From DASTEQ01 sp040905185 (GTDB taxonomy: Bacteria > Chloroflexota > Limnocylindria > QHBO01), in NCBI GenBank assembly GCA_040905185.1, contig JBBDRZ010000008.1:29224-93223 (forward strand): a DNA stretch of 64,000 nt. Reading direction: 5' to 3'. Position 1 is the stretch's first letter; the number at the start of each line of letters is the position of its first letter. The position numbers and the translations under genes are program-made. The notes under the pieces are model-generated. The model made no database searches. It was given only the letters and a program-made list of their open reading frames with translations, and was not told where the DNA came from. Positions 35,258 to 43,870 of the stretch are shown here, piece by piece.

Positions 35258-37087
35258 ATGTGCGGGATCGTCGGCTACGTCGGGCCGCGTGACGCGGCGC
35301 CGATTCTCCTCGAAGGCCTGCGCCGCCTCGAGTATCGCGGCTACGACTCGGCCGGTATCGCGGTTCGGACCGACCAGGGGACCGTGTTCGTGGAGAAGCG
35401 CGCGGGCAAGCTCCACAACCTGACCGATCATCTGAACGGGACCACGCCGGCCGGTCACCCCGGCATCGCCCACACCCGTTGGGCCACCCACGGGGCCCCG
35501 ACCGACCTGAATGCCCACCCTCATGCCGACTGCACCGGAAAGCTGGCCCTCATCCACAACGGGATCATCGAGAACTACGCCGAGATTCGGGATCGGCTGG
35601 CCGGAGCCGGTCACGCGTTCACCTCGGAGACCGATACCGAGGTGCTGGCCCACCTCATCGAGGAGCGCTACACCGGCGACCTGGTCGAGGCCGTGCGCCT
35701 GGCCCTACGCGAGGTGCGCGGTGCGTACGCCATCGGCGTCATGCACACCGATCATCCGGATCTCATCGTGGGCGCCCGGATGAATGTGCCCCTCATCGTT
35801 GGCCTGGGAAAGGGCGAGGGGTTCCTTGCCAGCGATGTGCCGGCCATCCTGGAGCACACCCGAAGCATGATCATCCTCCACGAGGGCGACATCGCCGCCG
35901 TGACGCCCACCGGGACCCGCATCATCGACCTCGACGGCGTGGTGCTCGATCGCGAGGTCACCGAGATCACGTGGAGCCTGGAAGCGGCTGAGAAGGGCGG
36001 CTTCGCCCATTTCACGCTCAAGGAGATCTACGAGCAGCCGCATGCCATCCAGGAGGCGCTCCGCGGCCGGGTTGACGGGCGTGGGGCCATCCGGCTGCCG
36101 GAGCTGGAGGCCATCGACGAGAAGTTGCGCCTGGCAGAGCGCATCTACCTGGTGGCGTGCGGCACCGCCCACTACGCCGGTGACGTGGGTGCGTACCTCC
36201 TCCAGCAGTGGACCGGCCTGCCGGCGGTCTCTGTGATCGGCTCCGAGATGCGGTATGCCCCGCCCCCGATCGACGAGCGCACGCTCGTGATCAGCATCAG
36301 CCAGTCCGGCGAGACGGCGGACACGATCGCCCCAACCCGCCTGGCCCGAGAGCGGGGCGCCACGGTGCTGGTGGTGACCAACGTGGTCGGCAGCGCCCTC
36401 ACCCGGGATGGGCATGCCACGGCCTACCTGCAGGCCGGGCCCGAGATCGGGGTCGCCTCCACCAAGGCCTTCGTGACCCAGGTGCTCGTCCTTCAGATGA
36501 TTGCGCTCCACCTGGCCCAGCTGCGTGGGACGATGACCCCGGCCCAGCTGACGACCTTCGGCCTGGGACTCCGGGCGCTCCCGCGCGCGGCGGTGGCCGC
36601 CCTCGACAGCGCGCCCCAGGTGCGCGACATCGCGCGCCGCTGGTCGGAGGTTCGGGACGTCATGTACATCGGCCGCGGGATCGGTTTCCCGATCGCCATG
36701 GAGGGGGCGCTCAAGCTGAAGGAGCTGTCCTACGTCCACGCCGAGGGCTATGCCGCCGGCGAGTTGAAGCACGGCCCGATTGCCCTGCTCGACGTCGAGA
36801 CGCCCCTCGTCGCCATCGTCATCAAGGGCTCGGTCTACGAAAAGGTGCTGTCCAACGTGTCCGAGGCGCGCGCTCGGCAGGCCCCCGTGGTGGCGGTCGC
36901 CACCGAGGGCGATCACGAGATCGGCCAGTACGTCGACGAGGTCATCTACGTCCCGGAAACGCTCGAGGAGCTGTCGCCGGTGATCACCATCCTCCCGCTC
37001 CAGCTGCTCGCCTACGAGGTGGCCGTGTCGCGCGGCACCGACGTCGACCAGCCGCGCAACCTGGCCAAATCGGTCACCGTCGAGTAG
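35258..37087 (+). CDS. glmS: Glutamine-fructose-6-phosphate aminotransferase
   Basis: Makes glucosamine-6-phosphate from fructose-6-phosphate and glutamine; 609 residues. The N-terminal glutaminase has catalytic Cys2 (MCGIVGYVGPRD) and THGAPTDLNAHPH. Two SIS domains follow, with GTAHYAGDVGAYLL, SQSGETADT, and the C-terminal KSVTVE ending. GGGGAGG is five bases upstream of the ATG. No glmS ribozyme can be recognised in the 19 bases before the gene. Confidence 0.97.
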   Translation: MCGIVGYVGPRDAAPILLEGLRRLEYRGYDSAGIAVRTDQGTVFVEKRAGKLHNLTDHLNGTTPAGHPGIAHTRWATHGAPTDLNAHPHADCTGKLALIHNGIIENYAEIRDRLAGAGHAFTSETDTEVLAHLIEERYTGDLVEAVRLALREVRGAYAIGVMHTDHPDLIVGARMNVPLIVGLGKGEGFLASDVPAILEHTRSMIILHEGDIAAVTPTGTRIIDLDGVVLDREVTEITWSLEAAEKGGFAHFTLKEIYEQPHAIQEALRGRVDGRGAIRLPELEAIDEKLRLAERIYLVACGTAHYAGDVGAYLLQQWTGLPAVSVIGSEMRYAPPPIDERTLVISISQSGETADTIAPTRLARERGATVLVVTNVVGSALTRDGHATAYLQAGPEIGVASTKAFVTQVLVLQMIALHLAQLRGTMTPAQLTTFGLGLRALPRAAVAALDSAPQVRDIARRWSEVRDVMYIGRGIGFPIAMEGALKLKELSYVHAEGYAAGELKHGPIALLDVETPLVAIVIKGSVYEKVLSNVSEARARQAPVVAVATEGDHEIGQYVDEVIYVPETLEELSPVITILPLQLLAYEVAVSRGTDVDQPRNLAKSVTVE

Positions 37088-37108
37088 CGGTCGGGTCGGC
37101 GCCGCCCG

Positions 37109-37489
37109 GTGAGCCGCCACGAGCTGGGCGTCGACCTGATTGACATCGACCGCATCGCCCAGGCCCTGCACCGCCACCCGCAACGCTTTCGGCGTCGCAT
37201 CCTGACCGACCGCGAGGACCGATACTGCGGCGATCGGGTGGAACGCGTCGCCGGCCGCTGGGCGGCCAAGGAGGCGGTGAGCAAGGTGCTGGGACTTGGC
37301 GTGCGCGGCGTGGGGTGGCGGGAGATCGAGGTCCTGCCCAACTTCGCCGGACAGCCGCAGGTGCTGCTCCACGGCCGGGCCGCCGCGCGGGCGGCGCGCC
37401 TGGGGATCGGTGACGTGACGGTATCGATCTCACATGAACGCCGGATGGCGGTGGCGGTCGCGATCGCGGACCGGCCGGCCGAGGCGTAG
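37109..37489 (+). CDS. acpS: Holo-[acyl-carrier-protein] synthase
   Basis: Transfers the phosphopantetheine arm from CoA to apo-ACP; 126 residues. GTG start. Magnesium site residues are in GVDLIDIDRIA, with the RRILTDRE segment and the motif RVAGRWAAKEAVSKVLG. Fits the short bacterial form. It precedes nnrD by one base, a common arrangement with nnrD and alr. Confidence 0.93.
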   Translation: MSRHELGVDLIDIDRIAQALHRHPQRFRRRILTDREDRYCGDRVERVAGRWAAKEAVSKVLGLGVRGVGWREIEVLPNFAGQPQVLLHGRAAARAARLGIGDVTVSISHERRMAVAVAIADRPAEA

Positions 37490-37490
37490 C

Positions 37491-38411
37491 GTGGCGGTGG
37501 TCACCGGGCAAGGAGTCACCATCACCCAACGCTGGGTGGCGGAACACCTTCCTCCACGGCCGGCACGCGGCCACAAAGGGACCTTCGGCCGCGTCCTGGT
37601 CATCGCCGGGTCGCTCGAGTACGCCGGGGCAGCGCTCCTCACCGGCCTGGGCGCCGCCCGTGCCGGCGCCGGGCTGGTGTGCCTGGCGACGCCCGAATCG
37701 GTCGGGCTCCGCCTGCTCGGCCTGGTTCCCGAGCTGACGTCGCTTCTCCTTCCCGAGGAGGCGCCCGGGCTGGTGGCGCCGGCTGGCTGGCGGCAGCTGA
37801 CGGCCGCCGCGCGCGAATACGACGCGGCGGTCGTGGGTCCAGGCCTGGGACGGCATGCCGCCACGTTGCGCCGCACCGCGCGCCTGCTGGCCGATCTGCG
37901 CCAGCCGGTGGTCATCGATGCCGATGGGCTGACCGCCCTCGCCGCTCGCGAGCGCTGGTGGCGCACCGTGTCCGCGCCCGCGGTGCTGAGCCCACACCCC
38001 GGTGAGTTCGCGCGCCTGCTGCGCGGCGGGGCGACCCCCCCCGAGGACGACGACACGGCCCGCGAGGAAGCGGCCGACGAGGCCGCTCGGCTGTGGGAGC
38101 ACGTCGTGGTGTTGAAGGGCGCCAACACCGTGATCGCGGCACCGGATGGCCAGCTCCTGCGCTCGGCGGTAGCCACCTCCGCGCTGGCGACGGCGGGCAG
38201 CGGCGATGTGCTGGCGGGTGCCATCGGGGCCATGCTGGCGGCGGGACTCCCCCCACTCGAGGCGGCCGCGGTCGGCGTGGCGGTCCATGCCGCCGCGGGC
38301 CTGCTGGCCGAGCAGCGGATCGGATCGGCTGGGGTGCTCGCGACCGATGTGGCTCGTCTGCTGCCGGAGGCGATCTCTGTCCTGCGCCGGCGCGAGACGA
38401 AGCGAGGATGA
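37491..38411 (+). CDS. nnrD: ADP-dependent NAD(P)H-hydrate dehydratase
   Basis: Repairs hydrated NAD(P)H (NADHX) using ADP; 306 residues, GTG start. Ribokinase-like fold markers are GTFGRVLVIAGSLEYAGAAL, VVGPGLGR, IDADGLTAL and AGSGDVLAGAIGAML. It lacks the N-terminal NnrE epimerase domain that often forms one polypeptide with NnrD, so epimerisation must come from elsewhere or is absent. Overlaps alr by four bases. Confidence 0.92.
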   Translation: MAVVTGQGVTITQRWVAEHLPPRPARGHKGTFGRVLVIAGSLEYAGAALLTGLGAARAGAGLVCLATPESVGLRLLGLVPELTSLLLPEEAPGLVAPAGWRQLTAAAREYDAAVVGPGLGRHAATLRRTARLLADLRQPVVIDADGLTALAARERWWRTVSAPAVLSPHPGEFARLLRGGATPPEDDDTAREEAADEAARLWEHVVVLKGANTVIAAPDGQLLRSAVATSALATAGSGDVLAGAIGAMLAAGLPPLEAAAVGVAVHAAAGLLAEQRIGSAGVLATDVARLLPEAISVLRRRETKRG

Positions 38412-39538
38412 CGACGGTGGTGGCGAGCCGCCACCGGGCCTGGATCGACATCGACCACACCGCCCTGGTGGCCAACCTGGCCGCGCTGCGCCGGCTGGCC
38501 GGTCCGGCCCAGGTCATCGCTGTGGTCAAGGCCAACGCCTACGGGCACGGGGCGGTGGAAGTTGCGCGGACCCTGGTCGAGCATGGCGCAGAGCGACTGG
38601 GCGTGGCGACCCTGTCGGAGGCGGTGGAGCTCCGGCTGAACGGGCTGGCCGGTCCCCTCGTCCTGCTGTGGGGGATCGGGGCCGGCGACGCCGAGGCCGT
38701 GGCTGCCTCCGGGGTGGAGCCGATCGTCGACAACCTGGCCGAGCTGGGCTGGCTCGAAGCCGCCGGGGCCGCGGCCGGCCGGCGGATCGAGGTCCACCTG
38801 AAGGTCGACACCGGCCTGAGTCGGCAGGGGATCGAGCCTGCCGGCGCCGTGGAGCTGGCGACCCGCATCGCGGCCAGCCGGCACCTGGGACTGGCCGGAA
38901 CCATGACCCATCTCGCGGCGGTTGGCGAGGACGAGGCATATACCGATGTGCAGCTCCAACGGCTGGCCGGGGTGCTCGACGGGCTGCGCGCGAACGGGAT
39001 CGACCCCGGGATGGTCCACGTCGGCGCCACAGGCGCCATCCTCGCCGGCGTGGGAGGCTTCGCTGGTGCGGTGCGCCCCGGACTCGGCCTGTACGGCATG
39101 GTGCCCGGCTGGGCCGATGCACACTCGGCCGGACTGACGCCGGTGCTCAGCCTGCGCACGCTGCCCCTGCGGATCTTCGAGGTGGCGGCCGGCGCGCCGG
39201 TTGGCTACGGCCTGCGCTGGAAGGCGCGGCGCGCGGCGCGGCTGGCGACCCTGCCTATCGGCTATGGTGACGGCTGGCCGCGGGTCCACCTCAACAACGG
39301 CGTGGCGCTGGTTCACGGGCAGCGGGTACCGATGGTCGGCGCGATCAGCATGGACGGCCTGGTGGTCGATGTCTCGGACGCGGAGTCGCCGAGCCTGGAC
39401 GACGAATTCGTCCTCATCGGCCGCCAGGGCAACCAGGAGATCACGGCCGACGAGGTGGCTGAGCAGCGACGTACGATCAACTACGAGGTGACGACCATGC
39501 TCCGCCAACGCCTCCCACGGCGGCACGGCCGGCCATGA
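38408..39538 (+). CDS. alr: Alanine racemase
   Basis: PLP enzyme that makes D-alanine for peptidoglycan; 376 residues. ATG 38408 (overlapping the nnrD stop) was chosen because it places the PLP-lysine motif VKANAYGHGAVEVA near residue 40, as in the family; a longer frame from 38093 runs through nnrD. The second catalytic residue is the Tyr in VGYGLRWKA, a variant of the usual SYGRxW. The barrel and C-terminal beta domain are complete. Confidence 0.95.
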   Translation: MTTVVASRHRAWIDIDHTALVANLAALRRLAGPAQVIAVVKANAYGHGAVEVARTLVEHGAERLGVATLSEAVELRLNGLAGPLVLLWGIGAGDAEAVAASGVEPIVDNLAELGWLEAAGAAAGRRIEVHLKVDTGLSRQGIEPAGAVELATRIAASRHLGLAGTMTHLAAVGEDEAYTDVQLQRLAGVLDGLRANGIDPGMVHVGATGAILAGVGGFAGAVRPGLGLYGMVPGWADAHSAGLTPVLSLRTLPLRIFEVAAGAPVGYGLRWKARRAARLATLPIGYGDGWPRVHLNNGVALVHGQRVPMVGAISMDGLVVDVSDAESPSLDDEFVLIGRQGNQEITADEVAEQRRTINYEVTTMLRQRLPRRHGRP

Positions 39539-41172
39539 CCACCCAGACGATCGGCGCGGCCGAGCCGCGTCCCACCTCGACCCCCGTGCGTCCGGTGCCC
39601 GAGACCGAGCTCTCCCTGCTCCTCGACCTCGGCAGCGCCTGGACCAAGGCCGCCCTGGTGGGACGGGCCGGCGGTCGGTGGCGGATCGTGAGCGGGACAG
39701 CCCAACCCAGCTCGTGGGGCGAATCGGTCCTGGTCGAGGATCTCGTGGGCCGCCTGGTTCCCCATGCCGACGCGCGCCTGTCACGACGACTGGCACTCCT
39801 GGTCCGTGACGCGCCGCGGATCACCTGTCAGTCGCCGCGGCGGCCCGGACGCCTGGCGGTCGTGGCTGACACGACCGCTGACCAGGAGGCCGCCACCTTG
39901 GTCGCCACCCGAAATGGCTGGAGCGTGGTGGCCGCGCTGGCCGGGAATGACCGCCGTCCCGAGTCGGAGCGCTACGAGCCCATCCGTGACGCGGAGCCCG
40001 ACGCCTGGCTGGCACTGTCCTCGGACGGCGCGCCGCCTCCCGAAGGCCCGTTGTGGGGCGTGCTTGCGGCGGCCCGTGGCTCATCCGGCGCCCCGCTCCT
40101 GGTCGTCGGCGCCGAGGATGTCCAGGAGCCATTCGCCGGGCTCTTCGGCCCGGCCATGCAATGGATCGGTCCGGCCGTGGATGACACGCTGTCCGCGGCC
40201 CTGCTCACGCTGTTGGCGCAGGCGAACGGTCAAGGCGAGGTCCGGTCCCTGGCCCCGATCGCGTTTGGTCGCTCGATGGTGGCCCTGGCGCGCGGACTGG
40301 GCCTGGAGGTCCTGGGCGTTGACGTAGGGGCCACCTGGCTGGGCTGGGGCGCGGCTACGCCGAGTGGTGGGACGACCGCCATCCTGGCCGGAACCGGAGA
40401 CCGCCCGCTGCCGGAGGGCTCCCGGGCCGCGGCCGAAGTGCTGCCCGCCGGCGTCGACGAGTTCGCCACCACCGACGCGATGGCCAACCTGGCCGCCCGC
40501 CCCATGGCCGTCCCCGCATCAGTCGCCGAAGCGGCCATCGCTCAGGCGCTCGGCATCGACCGCCTGGCCGCGGCGCGCCGGTGGTTGGGAGGCTGCCCGC
40601 CGATCGATCTGCTGGTGGGCGGCGGCCGCCTCCTGGCCGGCGCGGTTCATCCCGGGGATGCGGCCCTCGCCCTCCTCGACGGCCTGCGCCCGGCCGGGGT
40701 CACCCAGCTTGCCGTGGACCCGTGGGGGATCTGCGGACCGCTGGGCACGCTGGCCGGCGAGGACGTCGATGAAGGCATGGAGACCCTGCGCGACGATCTG
40801 CTGGTGCCTCTCGGCACGGCAGTCGTGACCCACGGCGGGCAACCCGGGCAGGTGGCGTTCCAGGCCCGCCTCCACCGTCCGGGCTGGCCGGACTCGACCC
40901 GGCACCAAGTCCGGGCCGGAGGTGTGGCTGTCCTGCCGCTCGAACGGGGAGCATCGGGCGAGCTCGAGATCGAGCTCGAACGCGGCGTTGAACTCGGCGT
41001 GGCGTACCGATCGCGACGGGTCCGGGCGGCGGTGACCGGCGGGGCGGTCGGGGTCATCCTGGATGCCCGCGATGACCCGATCCAGCTTCCGACCCGCCCC
41101 GGTGATGCCCGGAGCGTGATCCAGTCGTGGCGCGACGCGCTGCGGCGCGAAGGGCGACCGGCGGCCGGCTGA
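39535..41172 (+). CDS. MutL-like (ASKHA fold) protein of unknown role
   Basis: A 545-residue cytoplasmic protein resembling the glutamate-mutase MutL / ASKHA-ATPase family. A phosphate-type motif SLLLDLGSAWTKAALV lies near residues 27-42. A second one is near 263 (GVDVGATWLGWG), and a Gly-rich adenosine-type motif LLVGGGRLLAG is near residue 362. These fit two ASKHA-like halves. The last part (residues about 420-545) is beta-rich. No glutamate mutase subunits (MutS/MutE) are nearby, so the mutase role is unlikely; it may instead be a reactivase or chaperone for another protein. It overlaps alr by four bases and its partner by one. Function unproven. Confidence 0.7.
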   Translation: MTTQTIGAAEPRPTSTPVRPVPETELSLLLDLGSAWTKAALVGRAGGRWRIVSGTAQPSSWGESVLVEDLVGRLVPHADARLSRRLALLVRDAPRITCQSPRRPGRLAVVADTTADQEAATLVATRNGWSVVAALAGNDRRPESERYEPIRDAEPDAWLALSSDGAPPPEGPLWGVLAAARGSSGAPLLVVGAEDVQEPFAGLFGPAMQWIGPAVDDTLSAALLTLLAQANGQGEVRSLAPIAFGRSMVALARGLGLEVLGVDVGATWLGWGAATPSGGTTAILAGTGDRPLPEGSRAAAEVLPAGVDEFATTDAMANLAARPMAVPASVAEAAIAQALGIDRLAAARRWLGGCPPIDLLVGGGRLLAGAVHPGDAALALLDGLRPAGVTQLAVDPWGICGPLGTLAGEDVDEGMETLRDDLLVPLGTAVVTHGGQPGQVAFQARLHRPGWPDSTRHQVRAGGVAVLPLERGASGELEIELERGVELGVAYRSRRVRAAVTGGAVGVILDARDDPIQLPTRPGDARSVIQSWRDALRREGRPAAG

Positions 41173-42209
41173 TGACGATTGCCGATCCGTACCGGCACCA
41201 GGTGCGTCTTCCCGCCGGGGCTGAGGCGGTGGTTGCCGTGGGCGACGAGGTCGGGCCCGGCGACCTCCTGGCCCGAACGGTGCGAGCCGTCGCTGCCCGC
41301 ACGATTCCCGTCGCGCGGCCGTTGCGTCGAAAACGGGGCGAGATGGCCGAGCTGCTCCTCGTGACGCCGGGAGACCGGGTGCGAGCCGACCAGCCGTTGG
41401 CCCGGACACCCGAGCGCGAGGTCCGCTCACCCGTGGACGCCCTGTTCCTGGCCTACCAACCGTCGGACGGCATGGCTCACCTCCTCCCGCTCGAACCCGC
41501 TGAGCCGATTCGGAGTGAGGTGCGCGGGATCGTGATGGAGGTCGAGGAGCGGTCGATCACCGTCGCCCTCCCGGCCGTGCAGATAGCCGGCGCGGGCGGG
41601 ACTGGGCCGGCCGTGCAAGGGCAGCTGAGCGTCCTGGCCGACGTCCCGGAGGCCGTCCTGGAGCCGGCCGCCATCGATGCCGACAGCGCCGGTCGGATCG
41701 TGGTCGGCGGCTCATGGGCCTCGGCCGAGGCGATCACGCGGGCCCGCGCCGTGGGCGTGGCCGCCATCGTGGTCGGCGGGCTGCACGCGCGCGAGCTGGC
41801 CGACTTCGCCGGCCTGCAACACCGCCGCAGCCTCCTGGGTACCGCCGCGCCACCCTTCGCGGTGCTCGCGCTGGATGGGTACGGGCGCGCCGGGATGGAT
41901 CCGGCGCGATTCGCCTGGCTCAAGGCCCACGCCGGGCAACCGGCCATGGTCCTGGGCGACCGACGCCGGCTCCTCATCTATGACGCCTCGCCCGCACCGG
42001 CGCGGGTAACGCGCGCGGGGGTGGGGGATCGGGTCGTGATCGTGTCCGGTCCCGGCCGCGGCCAGGCCGGCCTGCTGAGCGAGGTACCGGCCCAGCCGAT
42101 GGCCATCGGGTCGGGCATCAGCGCGTTGTGCGGCATGGTCCGCCTCGACGCCGGGCGGACGGTCAGCGTGGCGCTTGCCAATCTGGAGGCCAGCCTCCCG
42201 CTCTCCTGA
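41172..42209 (+). CDS. Conserved-looking partner protein of unknown function
   Basis: A 345-residue protein whose ATG overlaps the stop of the MutL-like gene (TGATG). Two barrel-sandwich (lipoyl-like) segments look possible: residues about 10-40 (AVVAVGDEVGPGDLLART) and about 60-85 (VTPGDRVRADQPLART). A Gly/Ala-rich domain around residues 175-215 has IVVGGSWASAEAITRARAVG and AAIVVGGLHARELADFAG, followed by a KOW/OB-like end from about 270. No catalytic motif is recognised and no signal peptide or membrane segment is seen. The tight coupling suggests it works together with the MutL-like protein. No function is assigned. Confidence 0.6.
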   Translation: MTIADPYRHQVRLPAGAEAVVAVGDEVGPGDLLARTVRAVAARTIPVARPLRRKRGEMAELLLVTPGDRVRADQPLARTPEREVRSPVDALFLAYQPSDGMAHLLPLEPAEPIRSEVRGIVMEVEERSITVALPAVQIAGAGGTGPAVQGQLSVLADVPEAVLEPAAIDADSAGRIVVGGSWASAEAITRARAVGVAAIVVGGLHARELADFAGLQHRRSLLGTAAPPFAVLALDGYGRAGMDPARFAWLKAHAGQPAMVLGDRRRLLIYDASPAPARVTRAGVGDRVVIVSGPGRGQAGLLSEVPAQPMAIGSGISALCGMVRLDAGRTVSVALANLEASLPLS

Positions 42210-42215
42210 CATACT
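42207..42215 (+). promoter_or_regulatory. Possible -10 for tsaE, very close to the start codon
   Basis: TGA before CATACT (42210-42215) resembles an extended -10, seven bases before GTG 42223. This would give a leaderless mRNA. The first T of TAnnnT is replaced by C, so support is weaker than for the similar elements before glyS and ridA. Confidence 0.35.
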
Positions 42216-42222
42216 CGCCGGC

Positions 42223-42726
42223 GTGAAGGCGACTGCTTCCGCGGCCACGGCCGAGGGCCGGATCCGCTCCTCGTCGGCCGCCACTACCCGGCGCATAGGC
42301 CGATGGCTGGGACGGGCCGCCCAGCCGGGCACCTGCCTGGCCCTGGTCGGGCCCCTCGGTGCGGGCAAGACCCAGCTCGCCAAGGGCGTGGCGCGGGGCC
42401 TCGGCGTGCGCAGCGTCGTGAACAGCCCCACGTTCATCATCGTGAACGAGCATCTCGGCAGACTGCCCCTGTTCCACGTCGACGCCTACCGGCTGACCGA
42501 TGACGATGAGGCGCGCCAGGCCGGCGTATTCGACGAGCGGCAGGCCGAGGGTGTCACGGTCATCGAGTGGGCCGAACGACTCGACGGCTGGCTGCCGCCG
42601 GATCACCTGCGGATCGAGATCACGGGTGACCCATCCCTGCCCAACCTCCGGCTCCTCCGCTGGCGAGCCACCGGCCCTCGACACGCGGACCTGTCGCGGG
42701 TCCTGGATGTCTCGGAAACGCCATGA
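42223..42726 (+). CDS. tsaE: tRNA t6A synthesis ATPase TsaE
   Basis: ATPase that powers the TsaB-TsaD t6A complex; 167 residues. GTG 42223 was preferred over an upstream ATG at 42175 inside the preceding gene. P-loop GPLGAGKTQLAKG is near residues 43-55, with the switch-like SPTFIIVNEH and HVDAYRL motifs. The tsaE, tsaB, tsaD clustering with rimI supports the assignment. Overlaps tsaB by four bases. Confidence 0.94.
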   Translation: MKATASAATAEGRIRSSSAATTRRIGRWLGRAAQPGTCLALVGPLGAGKTQLAKGVARGLGVRSVVNSPTFIIVNEHLGRLPLFHVDAYRLTDDDEARQAGVFDERQAEGVTVIEWAERLDGWLPPDHLRIEITGDPSLPNLRLLRWRATGPRHADLSRVLDVSETP

Positions 42727-43358
42727 TCGGGGCGCTGGACAGCTCGTCAAGCGATCAATCAGTGGCCCTGGCCGATCCGGCCGGCCGCCTGCTGGGCAGC
42801 GCGGCCTGGAGCGCTGAGCGCGGCCTGGGAGGCGAGCTGCTGCCCCGTCTGCTCCAGCTCCTCGATCAACAGGGCGCCACGCTGCGGGACGTCACCGGCA
42901 TCGCGGTCGGCATCGGCCCCGGTTCGTTCACCGGTATGCGGGTCGGGCTCGCGCTGGCCAAGGGCCTCGTTGCGGGCCTCGGCTGCCCCATCGTCGGGAT
43001 CCCGAGCCTGGACGCCTGGTTGGTCGCGGTCCCGGATGCGGACGCCGCCCTGACCCGCGCCGGGGCGTCAGACGTGTACGCCCGTGCCCGAGACCAGGCG
43101 GAGCCGCAGATCGTGGCCTTCGCCGCGCTGTCGGCCGCGGCCCGAGCCCGCCCCCTGGTGGCTCCACGGGACCTGGCCACCACCCTTGGGCTCACCCACG
43201 CCCAGCCACCCGACGGGGCCGCGGCCGCCGTGGCTCGCCTGGCTGCCGACCGGTTCCGGGACGGATCGGTGGATGACGTCGCCCAGCTCGAACCCGTGTA
43301 CCTGCGTCCGCCGCGCGGGCTCGGCGACGCCGCCCCGGCCCCAATCACGTGGCTCTGA
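42723..43358 (+). CDS. tsaB: tRNA t6A synthesis protein TsaB
   Basis: Inactive ASKHA paralogue that dimerises with TsaD; 211 residues. It starts MIGALDSSSSDQSVALADPA with a fold-typical DGI-like strand, and has GIAVGIGPGSFTGMRVGLAL (about residues 59-78), the family signature. No catalytic metal ligands, as expected. Overlaps rimI by ten bases. Confidence 0.92.
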   Translation: MIGALDSSSSDQSVALADPAGRLLGSAAWSAERGLGGELLPRLLQLLDQQGATLRDVTGIAVGIGPGSFTGMRVGLALAKGLVAGLGCPIVGIPSLDAWLVAVPDADAALTRAGASDVYARARDQAEPQIVAFAALSAAARARPLVAPRDLATTLGLTHAQPPDGAAAAVARLAADRFRDGSVDDVAQLEPVYLRPPRGLGDAAPAPITWL

Positions 43359-43870
43359 CCGCGGCGGTTCGCATTGGGCCCATGCGACCCGATGACATCC
43401 CGGCCGTGCTCGAGATCGAACGGCGGAGCTTCACCACGCCGTGGCCACCGGAGGCGTTCACCCAGGAGCTGACCCACAATCGGCTGGCCCGGTACACGGT
43501 CGCGCGCCAAGGGGGCGCCGTCGTCGGCTATGCCGGGGTGTGGCTGATGGTGGACGAGGCGCACATCACGACCTTCGCGGTCCACCCCGACTGGCGCCGA
43601 CAGGGGGTCGGGCGTCGCCTGATCCAGACCCTGCTGGTCGCGGCCACCGGGCTCGGAGCGGCGCGGATGACCCTGGAAGTCCGAGTTTCCAACCTGGCCG
43701 CCCAGTCCCTGTACCGGGGTCACGGGTTCCAGATCGCCGGCCGCCGGGAGCGCTACTACACCGATGACGGCGAGGACGCCTACATCATGACCACCCCGCC
43801 TCTGGCCGATCCGGCCATGCGTGAGGCGCTCGAGGCCGCCCGCGCCGCCGAGGAGGACGTGGATCCGTGA
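43349..43870 (+). CDS. rimI: Ribosomal protein S18-alanine N-acetyltransferase-like GNAT
   Basis: GNAT-family acetyltransferase of 173 residues, GTG start inside tsaB. The acetyl-CoA loop RRQGVGRRLIQTLL is near residues 90-103; FAVHPDWRRQGV and ARMTLEVRVSNLAAQSLYRG are typical of RimI. Its place between tsaB and tsaD is a common context. The last 20 residues are Ala/Glu-rich. The true protein target (S18 or other) cannot be read from sequence. Confidence 0.9.
   Translation: MALTAAVRIGPMRPDDIPAVLEIERRSFTTPWPPEAFTQELTHNRLARYTVARQGGAVVGYAGVWLMVDEAHITTFAVHPDWRRQGVGRRLIQTLLVAATGLGAARMTLEVRVSNLAAQSLYRGHGFQIAGRRERYYTDDGEDAYIMTTPPLADPAMREALEAARAAEEDVDP

Noticed and set aside
39535..41172. Glutamate mutase component
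   Set aside because: Neither MutS nor MutE genes are in the window; only the ASKHA-type fold is supported.
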